From assembly GCA_023481105.1 (NCBI GenBank), contig JAMCWK010000108.1:1-59103 (forward strand): a stretch of 59,103 bases of DNA, in the 5' to 3' direction. Shown in pieces: positions 25,489-34,296 of the stretch. The stretch comes from Acidobacteriota bacterium (lineage in GTDB: Bacteria > Acidobacteriota > Terriglobia > Acidiferrales > UBA7541). The first letter of the stretch is position 1. Each line of letters begins with the position of its first letter. The translations under genes and the position numbers were made by a program. The notes under the pieces are model-generated. The model saw only the letters and a list, made by a program, of their open reading frames with translations. It made no database searches and had not been told where the DNA came from.

Positions 25489-26139
25489 TCATTTCTTTTT
25501 GCGCCGGGAGTATTCCGCGAGGACGCGTCGAACGTAGGCGCGCGTTTCGGAGAAGGGCGGCACGCCGCCGTACTGCGCAATGCGGTCAGGGCCGGCGTTG
25601 TAAGCAGCGAGAGCGAGCGTCAGATCCTGCCCGTATCTTTCCAATAACCATTTCAAATAGCGCGTGCCGGCGTCTACATTTTGCGCGGGGTCAAACGCGT
25701 CGTCCACCGCCAGTGACGAGGCCGTGGCGGGCATGAGCTGCATCAGGCCCCGGGCACGCTTGCGCGAGACGGCACGGGGATTAAAGCCCGATTCCGCAAC
25801 GATGATGCTGCAGATGAGGTCTTCGTCCACGCCATGTCTTTGCGCGGCAGCGCGGATGAGCTCGGCGAAAGGCGTGCCGGGAAGGGCGTCCGTCGCACGA
25901 ATCGGAAAATAATCCTCAGGCTCGATCTGGGCAACCTCTTCGGCGCGCATGGCGACGCGCCCGCCGGAAAGGTGCAGGAGGATGACCTCGCCGTCGCGCT
26001 CGTAGCCGGTGATGTGTAGGCGCTGGCCATTGCGAAGAACGGCGGTTTCTGCGGAGGCCGGTGCAGACACTAGTGCCGAGAAAAGCGCGAGAAGCAGGAG
26101 CGGAGCGGCTTTGCGCGGAAGGCGAGTGATGATCATCAT
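25489..26139 (-). CDS. Lytic transglycosylase (SLT domain)
   Basis: 216-aa exported peptidoglycan lytic transglycosylase. Signal peptide PLLLLALFSALVSAPASA (about 12-29). A short beta-rich region (QRLHITGYERDGEVILLHLSGG) precedes the SLT domain: IICS-type IIVAESGFNPRAVSRKRARG with the catalytic Glu in AESG, then GLMQLMPATA and LALAAYNAGP. It would cleave glycan strands in the periplasm. The first four bases overlap the stop of the HAD gene (ATGA), so the two are coupled. It faces the pseudopilin gene tail to tail and may help a secretion machine cross the wall (inference). Confidence 0.9.
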   Translation of the reverse strand: MMIITRLPRKAAPLLLLALFSALVSAPASAETAVLRNGQRLHITGYERDGEVILLHLSGGRVAMRAEEVAQIEPEDYFPIRATDALPGTPFAELIRAAAQRHGVDEDLICSIIVAESGFNPRAVSRKRARGLMQLMPATASSLAVDDAFDPAQNVDAGTRYLKWLLERYGQDLTLALAAYNAGPDRIAQYGGVPPFSETRAYVRRVLAEYSRRKKK

Positions 26140-26975
26140 TTGCGCGCGAGCGCGAACTGCTCGATAGCGGCAGCGACACCGCTCTCGTCATTGGAAAGAG
26201 TAACGTGCCAGCCGTTCTGGAGCAAGCCCGGAACGCTATTGCCCATGACGATGGGCACCCCAGCAAATTCGAGCATCTCGCGATCGTTGTGATTGTCGCC
26301 GATGGCCATGACGTCTGCGCGGGCGAAGCCGCGGACGCGTGCCCACTCCGCCAGCGCAGCTCCCTTGGAGCAGACCGCGTTGATGACGTCCACCATCGCA
26401 AAGTTGCGGCTCTCGTATTCGGTGAAGGCCAGGGAAAAGGCCCCGGGTTCGGGCCAGGCGCGGAGCTGCGCATCGAGCTGGCGCAAGCGGTTCACAGGGC
26501 CGGTGAACATCACTTGAATGGGGTCTTCTGTAAGGCAATCCTCCAGCGGAGAAACCTGGGCGATGAATTCGAGATTGCGCTGCAAATACGCGCGGCGTGG
26601 CGGGTCTTCCCAATCGAGAATCTCCCAGACGACTTGATTGGCGCGCGGACGGTCGAAGACAACGGCAGCGCCGTCGCGGAAGGGAATCGTGGCCGCTAGG
26701 ACGCAGCGCGCGGTGTCGCGCGGAAGCAGATGGCGGAGGTGCGTCGTGCCGTCCTGAGACTTGATGAGCGCGCCATTATTGACAATCAGCGTGAGCGGGC
26801 AGCCAAGTTGCTGCGCAATTGGTAACGCAAAATCAAATCGACGGCCAGTAACCAGGGCAACTTCGATTCCGCGTGAAGTGGCTTCGGCAATGGCTTTGCG
26901 GTTGGCCTCGGGCAATTGCCAAATGCTGTCGAGCAGCGTGCCGTCAATGTCGATGCCGATAAGGCGAATGGCCAT
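26136..26975 (-). CDS. Cof-type HAD-IIB phosphatase
   Basis: 279-aa cytosolic phosphatase of HAD subfamily IIB. Motif I IGIDIDGTLLDS, motif II VTGRR, and motif IV/III GDNHNDREML with the downstream MGNSVPGL. The cap domain is in the middle (about 85-190). Substrate is usually a sugar phosphate or nucleotide phosphate and is not determinable here. ATG 26975 lies six bases after TAGAAT, a leaderless arrangement. Its stop overlaps the lytic transglycosylase start. Confidence 0.9.
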   Translation of the reverse strand: MAIRLIGIDIDGTLLDSIWQLPEANRKAIAEATSRGIEVALVTGRRFDFALPIAQQLGCPLTLIVNNGALIKSQDGTTHLRHLLPRDTARCVLAATIPFRDGAAVVFDRPRANQVVWEILDWEDPPRRAYLQRNLEFIAQVSPLEDCLTEDPIQVMFTGPVNRLRQLDAQLRAWPEPGAFSLAFTEYESRNFAMVDVINAVCSKGAALAEWARVRGFARADVMAIGDNHNDREMLEFAGVPIVMGNSVPGLLQNGWHVTLSNDESGVAAAIEQFALARK

Positions 26976-26981
26976 GCATTC

Positions 26982-26987
26982 ATTCTA
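26982..26987 (-). promoter_or_regulatory. -10-like box of the HAD gene, leaderless arrangement
   Basis: TAGAAT on the minus strand, then GAATGC, then ATG 26975. The spacing of six is the same as for pilS, the lolA-like gene and the glycosylase. Confidence 0.4.
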
Positions 26988-27028
26988 CATTGCCGGGCTG
27001 GCAGAGCCGAGGCCGCAGCGAGCGATGG

Positions 27029-29557
27029 TCAATTGGCGCCGGTGATGGTGATGGTGTAGAGAAAATCGGGACGAGCCATGCCGGACCAGTCAAGGACGCG
27101 GACGTAGAAAGTGACAGGTGGGCCGGAGGAACCTGGGACGCCCGGCACTTTGTAGTACAGCGCCGAATCGAATGTACTCCTAGAGCTGTCATCATCGTTG
27201 AAGCACCACGAACCGAAACTAACGGCATTCCTCGAAAAATCGCATCCGATAACGCGCTGTCCGCTGGAATTCACAATCTCGATTACCGAATCCATGGGAC
27301 TCGATTGGTTTAATAGCTCCGCACTGATAACCATGCCCACAACCGCGCCAGGGCTCGCCGTGATTGCGAAATAATCGTTGTCCGGGCTGAGGCTGCCCGA
27401 GCCATCGTCCATTGGACTTATGGAAGCAAAGTAAGTCCCATTAGACAGTGGCGTTGCTGTTGCTATCGTGTCGTTTCGTCCGGGCGTTGCGACTACGCTC
27501 AGAGTGAGCGTTTGTTGAATTGACTGCGGGAAAGTGGTTCCGGAGTCATCTAATCGTACCGTGAACGCCTGCGATTCGACGGTCGTTGGGGTCCCAGTGA
27601 TGTCGCCGGTAGAAGTTGCGAACGAGAGACCGGCAGGCAGGTTGCCGGAAACCAACGTCCAGCGGTACGGCACCGTACCGCCGCTAGTGCCAAGCTGGAT
27701 TCGCGCCGGCGTGCCGACACTCAGTGGAGGCAGAGCAGTAGTCGTACGAAGCTTTTCGATAATCTTGACGGGAACATAACGCGATGTCGTTTGCGGCGGG
27801 GCCGTGGAGTCCGAGATTTGAATCCCGATGCTGGTTGGCCACGGCTGGTTCGGAGTGCCACTCAGAACTCCGGTTGACGAATTAATGGAGAGCCCGCTCG
27901 GACCTGAAAGAACGCTCCAAAGGTATGGGGGCAGGCCGCCTGTTGCACTGAAAGTGGTGCTGTATGGACTGCCTTCGAGTCCATCGGGCAAAGATGTCGG
28001 AGGGGAGAAGACAAGTTGCGGAACAACACGAATGGTGAAGGGCTGGGAAACGACGTCGGGCGGCACGGATGAGTCGGTGACCTCGACAGTGAACGTATAT
28101 GTTCCTGCGGTGGGCAATGGGCCGTAGATCCTGGCAGGAATGAAATACAGGTTGAATAGACTCGGAATGTATATCAGGCCGGGCGGCAGAGTGCCTGAAC
28201 TTATCCGCGAACTGTACGGAAGCGCACCTCCGGAGAAATGGACCTCCTGGTTGTATTGCAGATTTTCAATGCCATCGTTAAGATTCGTTGTCCTAATAGC
28301 GACCGGGGGTTCGACTATGATTAAGGGCGAACTGGTCGCAACACGCGGGGGATTCGATGAATCGCGAACTTCAATGACAGGAAAGTAAGTATTGGATGTC
28401 GTGGGCAGACCAGACAAGGTGCCGTCCGCTGCCAGCGAAATGCCCGGCGGCAGATTATTCACTGCGTATTGTTGCGGGATGTTGCTCCAGGTAAACGGAG
28501 GTTGGCCTCCGGCCGCTTCCATCGAGTCGCCAGGATAGTTCTTGCCGATAACTCCATCTTTCAACCTGGGTTTTGTGATCGACAGCCGATCCACGACCCA
28601 AAGTCCAGTTCCGGCATAAGTCGTCTGTTGCGGCGAGCCGGAGTCTTTGACCGAAAGAAACGTCACGAAATTTCCGGCCGTCGTTGGAGTGCCACTTAAT
28701 ATTCCAGTTGCCGGGTCAAACGTGAGTCCGGCGGGCGGGGATGTAATTCCGTTTGCAGTGCCCCAGGTATAGGGAGGAGTCCCCCCGCTCACGGACAAGC
28801 TCACGCTATATGGAAAACCGACACCGGCTGCAGGAAGCGAAGGCGGCGTGATGAGCAGAGGATTCACGACGCGAAAGTCGTAGGCCTGTATCGCCGTGCG
28901 AAGCTTTGTTTCATCTCGCACTGAAAATTCGAGATGGGTGGTGCCTGCCGTGGCCGGAACACCAGTAATGGTGACCCCGCTAGCCGAAGAGTACACGACG
29001 TTCAAACCCGGTGGAACGGGTTGCGAATTCGGAGTGATGGTGAATGTGAAGGGGCCCAGACCTCCCCAGACCTGTCTTGTTTCGGAATAGAACCGTCCAA
29101 TGACAGCCCCAGGGAATGAAGTGGGATTGAATGTCACGTTGAGTTGTACACTGAATAAAATTTGTTTCGTTGCCATACCCCCCGCTGCATCTTTGACCTC
29201 GAAGATTGGCCCATGCGTCCCCGATTCCGTTGGAGAGCCAGAGATTACCCCGGCGCTGCTCAGAGTCAGCCCAGCATGAAGCCAAAGGACCGGACCGTTC
29301 GGTGGCGCGGGGAGCACCCGCCATGTGTAAGGAGGAGTTCCGTTAGAGGCTTGCAGAGTTGCGCTATACGGCTCTCCAGTCCATCCGTCCGGCAGGGAGC
29401 TGGTCGTGATGGTCAGAAACTGCGGAGGCGGGGGTGGAGATCCGCCACTGCCGCCTCCTCCGCCGCATGAAATGGAGAGAAGCAGCAGCGCAAAAGCCGC
29501 AAGCGGAACAAGCGCGGCGAAAAGCGAGCGGGTGGCGGCTTGGTGTGAGAGTTTCAT
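27029..29557 (-). CDS. Secreted putative-Ig (He_PIG) repeat protein with PPC-like C-terminus
   Basis: 842 aa. The N-terminal signal ends with a possible but weak lipobox (LLLLSISC, C31), followed by GGGGG and PPPPP stretches. At least seven repeat units show the pattern LPxGLxxxxxTGxxSGTPTxxGT, characteristic of putative Ig/He_PIG domains (examples GILSGTPTTAG and GDITGTPTTVE). The last about 130 residues (from NDTIATATPLSNG) look like a bacterial pre-peptidase C-terminal (PPC) domain. Such proteins usually act at the cell surface in binding or adhesion. It is the last of three co-directional secreted-protein genes. Its ATG overlaps the stop of the metalloprotease by four bases, so it is translationally coupled to it. 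Confidence 0.82.
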   Translation of the reverse strand: MKLSHQAATRSLFAALVPLAAFALLLLSISCGGGGGSGGSPPPPPQFLTITTSSLPDGWTGEPYSATLQASNGTPPYTWRVLPAPPNGPVLWLHAGLTLSSAGVISGSPTESGTHGPIFEVKDAAGGMATKQILFSVQLNVTFNPTSFPGAVIGRFYSETRQVWGGLGPFTFTITPNSQPVPPGLNVVYSSASGVTITGVPATAGTTHLEFSVRDETKLRTAIQAYDFRVVNPLLITPPSLPAAGVGFPYSVSLSVSGGTPPYTWGTANGITSPPAGLTFDPATGILSGTPTTAGNFVTFLSVKDSGSPQQTTYAGTGLWVVDRLSITKPRLKDGVIGKNYPGDSMEAAGGQPPFTWSNIPQQYAVNNLPPGISLAADGTLSGLPTTSNTYFPVIEVRDSSNPPRVATSSPLIIVEPPVAIRTTNLNDGIENLQYNQEVHFSGGALPYSSRISSGTLPPGLIYIPSLFNLYFIPARIYGPLPTAGTYTFTVEVTDSSVPPDVVSQPFTIRVVPQLVFSPPTSLPDGLEGSPYSTTFSATGGLPPYLWSVLSGPSGLSINSSTGVLSGTPNQPWPTSIGIQISDSTAPPQTTSRYVPVKIIEKLRTTTALPPLSVGTPARIQLGTSGGTVPYRWTLVSGNLPAGLSFATSTGDITGTPTTVESQAFTVRLDDSGTTFPQSIQQTLTLSVVATPGRNDTIATATPLSNGTYFASISPMDDGSGSLSPDNDYFAITASPGAVVGMVISAELLNQSSPMDSVIEIVNSSGQRVIGCDFSRNAVSFGSWCFNDDDSSRSTFDSALYYKVPGVPGSSGPPVTFYVRVLDWSGMARPDFLYTITITGAN

Positions 29558-30990
29558 GCAGAGAGCAACTTCCGCACAGTTTCTTCGCGGCGCAGCCACA
29601 GCGGCTGCGGTTCCGGCTGCCAGAGTTCGACGCTTTCAAAGGCGTCGAATCGCGAAGGCGTACCGTTCAGAATGATGTCAATGTTGCTGACGGTCTGCCC
29701 GGCGGCAACCGTAATTGTGCTGCTCACCGTAGTCGTGTCTGTAGCGGACTCGGCAGTATCCCAAAATTCGTCCTTGCCCGGATTGGCAATGGGCGGGTCC
29801 ACGGGCCCGACGCTCGAGCCAAATGCGAAGCTGGAATCCACGGACTCGACCTGAACCGTGTAGGTGCCGGCCGTGACGGGGATTTCGTAAGCGCCGATGA
29901 GTTGCACATTGCGCGAGCCGAAATTGCTGGGCGGACTGTTAGTCGTCACGGTTTGCCCGGGGCGGCCGGTGAAGCGGAACCCGGAGACGACGGAAAATGC
30001 GATGCGTTTAGCTTCATCCCCGTTTCCGGAAATGCCGTCGCTTATGCGCCGGGCAATGACGTTTACTCCTTGCGCTTGCGTAATGCCGTCGGAAAAGAAG
30101 ATGGTGCCGCGAATGGTGCCATACGCACTGTTGAACGGAGTTTGGCCGGGGCCGGAACCGGTTTCGGGGTAAATACGCGAAATCCAGGCTGCATCGTCGG
30201 GTGAAAGCACAGGCAGACCAGCAGACAGGCGAGCCTGGCAAAACAAAAATGGAAACATCAATGGCAGGCCGGCGAGGTTGTCGGTCGAGCAAGAGAGGGG
30301 CTGGCCGCCAAGAATGCCGACGTTGATCTGCGAATGGTCGAGCCCGGCAAAATGGCCGAACTCATGCGTGAAGGCTTCGTCAAAGTGTGCTGCTGAGAGT
30401 TCGTAGTTGTTGCCGGAGTCCACTCCGTCCTGAAAAATACCGTTCAGGACGGCCATCGCTGAGACAATTCGGCCGGAGGCGGCGTCAATCTTGCAGTTGG
30501 TGGCGAAACCAATCACGCCGGGGTCGCCGATTAGAGCGCTAAAAATTCCGCCATTCGCGTCGAAGAGGATCGGGCTCTGATTTCCGGCATCGCAATCGTC
30601 AAACACGGAAATAAATTCGATTACCGTGTTCACATCACCGTCGGAGAAATCCGGCGGCACGTTTCGAACGGCGCCGGCGTTGGCGAAGCGAATGTTGGAC
30701 GTCGCAACATTTTCCCAAACCTGAAACATGCTTTGCACGCGAGTGATTCCCGCCGCGTTAGAAATGATTACCGAGCCGGACGGCGACATACTCAGCGCGC
30801 CGCCGTCAACGCGATAGGCGATGGGTGTAGACACGTCCCAGGTGATGATCTGGCCGTCGGTGCCAAAGGTGGGGCTGCCGACAAACAGCGGACCGCCTGC
30901 AAAACCGGGCGAAGGAACGACCATTCCCGCAGTGAGCAGGGCCACGAGAGCAGTGCGGAGCAGGGCCGTCCATGGAATTGCACGACGCAT
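29554..30990 (-). CDS. Secreted matrixin-like zinc metalloprotease
   Basis: 478 aa with a signal peptide (TALVALLTAGMVVPSPGFAG). The zincin motif HEFGHFAGLDH (H209, H213, H219) fits HExxHxxGxxH of metzincins. The downstream Met-turn position cannot be defined; GLPLMFPFLF may hold it. After the protease domain, an acidobacterial-style carboxypeptidase-regulatory-like part (about 300-430: AYGTIRGTIFFSDGITQAQG) is followed by a short Ser/Thr-rich tail. It is secreted and probably degrades extracellular protein or processes a partner. The operon order is hypothetical gene, this protease, Ig-repeat protein. Confidence 0.78.
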   Translation of the reverse strand: MRRAIPWTALLRTALVALLTAGMVVPSPGFAGGPLFVGSPTFGTDGQIITWDVSTPIAYRVDGGALSMSPSGSVIISNAAGITRVQSMFQVWENVATSNIRFANAGAVRNVPPDFSDGDVNTVIEFISVFDDCDAGNQSPILFDANGGIFSALIGDPGVIGFATNCKIDAASGRIVSAMAVLNGIFQDGVDSGNNYELSAAHFDEAFTHEFGHFAGLDHSQINVGILGGQPLSCSTDNLAGLPLMFPFLFCQARLSAGLPVLSPDDAAWISRIYPETGSGPGQTPFNSAYGTIRGTIFFSDGITQAQGVNVIARRISDGISGNGDEAKRIAFSVVSGFRFTGRPGQTVTTNSPPSNFGSRNVQLIGAYEIPVTAGTYTVQVESVDSSFAFGSSVGPVDPPIANPGKDEFWDTAESATDTTTVSSTITVAAGQTVSNIDIILNGTPSRFDAFESVELWQPEPQPLWLRREETVRKLLSA

Positions 30991-30992
30991 GG

Positions 30993-31631
30993 TTATGGCA
31001 CTCCTCGCACGCCGCGGAGTTCGCGCAGGAGCTGGCGCAAATCATCAAGGCGGAGCGGGCCGGCGGGCTGCCCGGCAACGACGCGGGACATTTCCGCGGA
31101 GAGCCGAATGCCCTTCTTCTCGATTTGTGCGGCGAGATCGCGAAAGAGTCCGCAATTGGCGGCGCCGTTGACGGCGACTTCGCGGCCCGCGGCGTCGCGC
31201 ACTATGCGGAAGCGGCCTTGCTCGATGCCAGAGGGCGAAGTGAGACCCAGCGATGTGGCGCGGTTCATCAACAACAGCAGGTGCTGGCCCTTGCGGTAGC
31301 CGGCGGCGTCGCGGCGATCACGCGCGTCCCAAATGAACTGGCGAAACGTGAAGGTCGAGCCGGGCGCACCCTTGAGGGATTCCTCTACGCGTAGCGTGAC
31401 GAGCACGGTGGGAAGGTGAGCGTACTGCGGGTGCGGCTCCACGACAACGGCAATGACGCGGCCGCGGACAATTGTTTCGGACTGGTCCGCAAGTTCGGCG
31501 AGGTTTCTCGGGATAGTGAGCGCGCCGCGCTGAGCCTCGAGCGGTGCGGAGAGAGACGCAAACACAAGCAATACAATCAAAAGGCGCAGAATGCCAGGAA
31601 GCCGCGGAAGGGTTCTTGAGAGCGTCGTCAC
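30993..31631 (-). CDS. Uncharacterised exported protein
   Basis: 212 aa with an N-terminal signal sequence (ILRLLIVLLVFASLSAPLEA). The mature part reads as a small beta protein with the phrase LADQSETIVRGRVIAVV and a domain around GAPGSTFTFRQFIWDARD. I do not recognise a family. The GTG start at 31631 is the only good choice in the frame. The next gene (metalloprotease) begins 2 nt after its stop, so it is a likely operon partner. It may be an accessory or inhibitor of the protease. Confidence 0.65.
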   Translation of the reverse strand: MTTLSRTLPRLPGILRLLIVLLVFASLSAPLEAQRGALTIPRNLAELADQSETIVRGRVIAVVVEPHPQYAHLPTVLVTLRVEESLKGAPGSTFTFRQFIWDARDRRDAAGYRKGQHLLLLMNRATSLGLTSPSGIEQGRFRIVRDAAGREVAVNGAANCGLFRDLAAQIEKKGIRLSAEMSRVVAGQPAGPLRLDDLRQLLRELRGVRGVP

Positions 31632-31699
31632 GTAGGGCCACCGGCGGACATGGGGAAGCCAGCGCGGAAGGGTTCCCCAGAAATCGTCCTGGGAAAGAG

Positions 31700-31728
31700 T
31701 GTATACGACAATGCGTACGTTGACGCAA
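31700..31728 (-). promoter_or_regulatory. Sigma70 promoter of the protease operon
   Basis: On the minus strand TTGCGT (31728-31723), a 17-bp spacer and TATACA (31705-31700). The predicted start is near 31693, a leader of about 60 nt before GTG 31631. Confidence 0.6.
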
Positions 31729-31793
31729 GCCTAAATAGCATGATGCTCGCCGCTGCTTCGAACGGGACAGAATGACGGAGAGTAGGGCAGGCG

Positions 31794-31802
31794 TGCTAAA
31801 AT
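31794..31802 (+). promoter_or_regulatory. Extended -10 of thrC, near-leaderless
   Basis: TGC-TAAAAT ends nine bases before ATG 31812. No Shine-Dalgarno sequence is seen. Confidence 0.5.
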
Positions 31803-31811
31803 TTTGCACTT

Positions 31812-33005
31812 ATGACCTCGACGATGACGCACCTGGAATGCTCGCGGTACTCCTGCCGGAAAACGGCTCCTTGCACACAACTTCAAAATCTCTGTCCGGC
31901 GTGCAATTCGCCGCTCGTGGCGCGATACGACTTGGAAAAGGCGGCGCGGACGCTGACACGTGAGGCGCTGCGCGGACGAGTTCGCTCGATGTGGCGCTAT
32001 GCAGAAGTGCTGCCGGGCGCTCCGCCGGTGACGCTCGGCGAGGGCATGACGCCGCTGCTTCACGCGCGGCGGTTGGGCGAGCGCATGGGCTTCAGTAAAC
32101 TTTACGTCAAGGACGAGGGACTGAATCCGACAGGATCCTTTAAGGCGCGCGGGCTTTCCGCGGCGGTGACTATGGCCAAAGCGCTGGGCGCGAAGACGCT
32201 GGCCATCCCCACTGCGGGCAACGCCGGAGGCGCGCTGGCGGCGTACGCAGCGACTGCGGGCTTGCATTGCGTGATTGCCATGCCTGCGGATACGCCCACT
32301 GCCAATGTGATCGAGTGTCGCGCGTTTGGCGCGGATGTGCGCATGATCAATGGGCTCATTTCCGACTGCGGAAAATTCATCGCAGAAAACAAAACGAAAG
32401 AGGGCTGGTTCGATTTTTCCACGTTGAAAGAACCCTACCGCATTGAGGGCAAGAAGACGATGGGGTATGAGCTGTGGGAGGAATTCGGCGGGAAACTGCC
32501 CGACGTGATTGTGTATCCGACGGGCGGCGGCGTGGGGCTCATCGGGATGTGGAAGGCGTTTGAAGAAATGGAAGCGATGGGCTGGATCGGGCCGGATCGT
32601 CCGCGAATGGTTACAGTGCAGGCTGCCGGGTGCGCGCCGGTAGTGGAAGCGTTTGAAAAGGGTGGAGAGAGCTCGGAATTCTGGAATAACGCGGCGACGA
32701 TTGCCTCGGGGCTCCGGGTGCCAAAGGCGTTGGGAGATTTTCTGATTCTCTCGGCGCTGCGCGCAAGCAGCGGAGCAGCGGTAGCGGCAACGGATGAAGA
32801 GATGCTCGCGGCGTGCCGGGATCTGGCTGCGCTGGAAGGCATTTTCGCGGCGCCCGAAGGCGGAGCCACCGTTGTGGCCATCAGAAAATTGCTCGCGTGC
32901 ACGGAAGTGAAGCCAGACGAAACCATCGTGCTGTTCAACACGGGGACGGGATACAAATACGTCGAGGCGTGGGAAGCGGCGCTAAAAAGCAAGGTTGAAC
33001 GTTAA
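31812..33005 (+). CDS. thrC: Threonine synthase
   Basis: PLP enzyme making threonine from O-phosphohomoserine, 397 aa. An N-terminal Cys cluster (HLECSRYSC and LCPAC) is a small zinc-ribbon seen in this threonine-synthase class. The PLP lysine lies in PTGSFKARG (about 100-108), and the phosphate loop is TAGNAGGALAAY-like. The later motif YPTGGGVGLIGMWKAF and the C-terminal NTGTGYKY are both typical. A second in-frame ATG lies four codons later. The -10 box suggests ATG 31812. The next gene starts 21 nt after the stop. Confidence 0.95.
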   Translation: MTSTMTHLECSRYSCRKTAPCTQLQNLCPACNSPLVARYDLEKAARTLTREALRGRVRSMWRYAEVLPGAPPVTLGEGMTPLLHARRLGERMGFSKLYVKDEGLNPTGSFKARGLSAAVTMAKALGAKTLAIPTAGNAGGALAAYAATAGLHCVIAMPADTPTANVIECRAFGADVRMINGLISDCGKFIAENKTKEGWFDFSTLKEPYRIEGKKTMGYELWEEFGGKLPDVIVYPTGGGVGLIGMWKAFEEMEAMGWIGPDRPRMVTVQAAGCAPVVEAFEKGGESSEFWNNAATIASGLRVPKALGDFLILSALRASSGAAVAATDEEMLAACRDLAALEGIFAAPEGGATVVAIRKLLACTEVKPDETIVLFNTGTGYKYVEAWEAALKSKVER

Positions 33006-33026
33006 GCATTCGACATTCTCCGCAAC

Positions 33027-34220
33027 ATGACCGAGCGTCTCTATTACACGGATTCTTTCTTGCGCGAATTTGAGGCGCGAGTGATTTCGTGCGGCCCGGG
33101 TGCGGCAGGAAAATTTCACGTTGTGCTCGATCGCACGGCGTTTTATCCGACCTCGGGCGGACAGCCCAACGATACGGGAAGGCTTTGCGAGGCGTCCGTG
33201 TTGGAGGTTGTGGAGCGCGAGGATGGCGCGATTGTGCATGTGACCGACCTTGCTCTGGCGCTGGGCGCGGTGCGCGGCGCGATTGATTGGGGGCGGCGGT
33301 TCGATCACATGCAGCAGCATACCGGGCAGCACCTGCTCTCCGCGGCGTTTGTCGAACTATTTAAGTTTCCGACGGTGTCCTTCCATCTTGGAAGTGAAAG
33401 TTCCTCGATTGATCTGGGAACTTCATCCCTTTCGGCTGAACACGCAGCGGGAGCGGAACAACGGACGAACCAAATTATTTTCGAGGACCGCCCCGTAGAG
33501 GTGCGCTTTGGGACGCGCGAAGAGCTCGCTGCGAGTGGCGTGCGGAAAGACGTGGACCGCGAAGGCGTGCTGCGCGCGATTTCAGTGAAGGATTTAGACC
33601 TTCAGCCGTGTGGAGGAACACACGTAGAGCGGACCGGGCAAGTGGGACTGGTGCTGCTGCGGAAAATCGAAAGGCAGAAACAGAATTGGCGGGTGGAGTT
33701 TGTGTGCGGTGAGCGAGCGATGCGCGCCGCACGCGCAGATTACGCTGCGCTCAACGAATCGGCGCGGCTCTTGACCTGCGGGTTGCCTGAAGTGCCCGCG
33801 ATGTTGGGAAAAGCCTTGGAAGAACGGAAGCAGGCGCAACGCTCACGTCAAGATTTGCTGGAGCGGCTAGCCGCATTTGAGGTCGAGGAGATGCTGCGCG
33901 CGGACGAGGGCGAGGCCGAAAGTGCGAAACGCATCATCGTGCGCGTGTTTACCGATGCGGATGCCGTCTATTTGCGGATGCTCGCGACGCGGCTGGCCGC
34001 GACGCCCGGCGTTCAGGCACTCCTGGCGACGCGCGCAGGAGGGCACATCGTGTTTGCTCAATCGCCTGGTTTTTCGGCAGACATGAATGCGTTGCTGCGG
34101 GAATGCATACAGTCTGCAGGAGGGAAGGGTGGTGGGATGAAGGATTTTGCGCAGGGCAACGTGCCGGGCGCCGAGCGATTAGACGAGCTACTGGCCGCGG
34201 CCGCGGCGCATCTGAAGTAA
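33027..34220 (+). CDS. Alanyl-tRNA editing protein (AlaX-type) with DHHA1 domain
   Basis: 397-aa trans-editing protein that removes wrongly attached Ser or Gly from tRNA-Ala. The N-terminal beta-barrel (FYPTSGGQPNDTG, about 36-48) leads to the SAD catalytic site HMQQHTGQHLLSAAF with two His. The later zinc ligands are in PCGGTHVERTGQVG. A C-terminal DHHA1-like region carries GGKGGGMKDFAQG. It lacks the aminoacylation domain of AlaRS, so it is a free-standing editor of the long AlaX class. It follows thrC by 21 nt. The tRNA-Ala(CGC) gene is at 41802-41877 in the same window. Confidence 0.92.
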   Translation: MTERLYYTDSFLREFEARVISCGPGAAGKFHVVLDRTAFYPTSGGQPNDTGRLCEASVLEVVEREDGAIVHVTDLALALGAVRGAIDWGRRFDHMQQHTGQHLLSAAFVELFKFPTVSFHLGSESSSIDLGTSSLSAEHAAGAEQRTNQIIFEDRPVEVRFGTREELAASGVRKDVDREGVLRAISVKDLDLQPCGGTHVERTGQVGLVLLRKIERQKQNWRVEFVCGERAMRAARADYAALNESARLLTCGLPEVPAMLGKALEERKQAQRSRQDLLERLAAFEVEEMLRADEGEAESAKRIIVRVFTDADAVYLRMLATRLAATPGVQALLATRAGGHIVFAQSPGFSADMNALLRECIQSAGGKGGGMKDFAQGNVPGAERLDELLAAAAAHLK

Positions 34221-34254
34221 TTATTGAAACCTCGAGCAACACCTCAGGCTGGCC

Positions 34255-34284
34255 TTGACGGGCAATGTTAATCACGCTTAATAT
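34255..34284 (+). promoter_or_regulatory. Sigma70 promoter of the methyltransferase-like gene
   Basis: TTGACG (34255-34260), 18 bp, TAATAT (34279-34284). Predicted transcription start near 34291, about 6 nt before ATG 34297. An ATG at 34285 lies upstream of the predicted start site, so it cannot be the start if this promoter is correct. Confidence 0.55.
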
Positions 34285-34296
34285 ATGCGGATAAGC

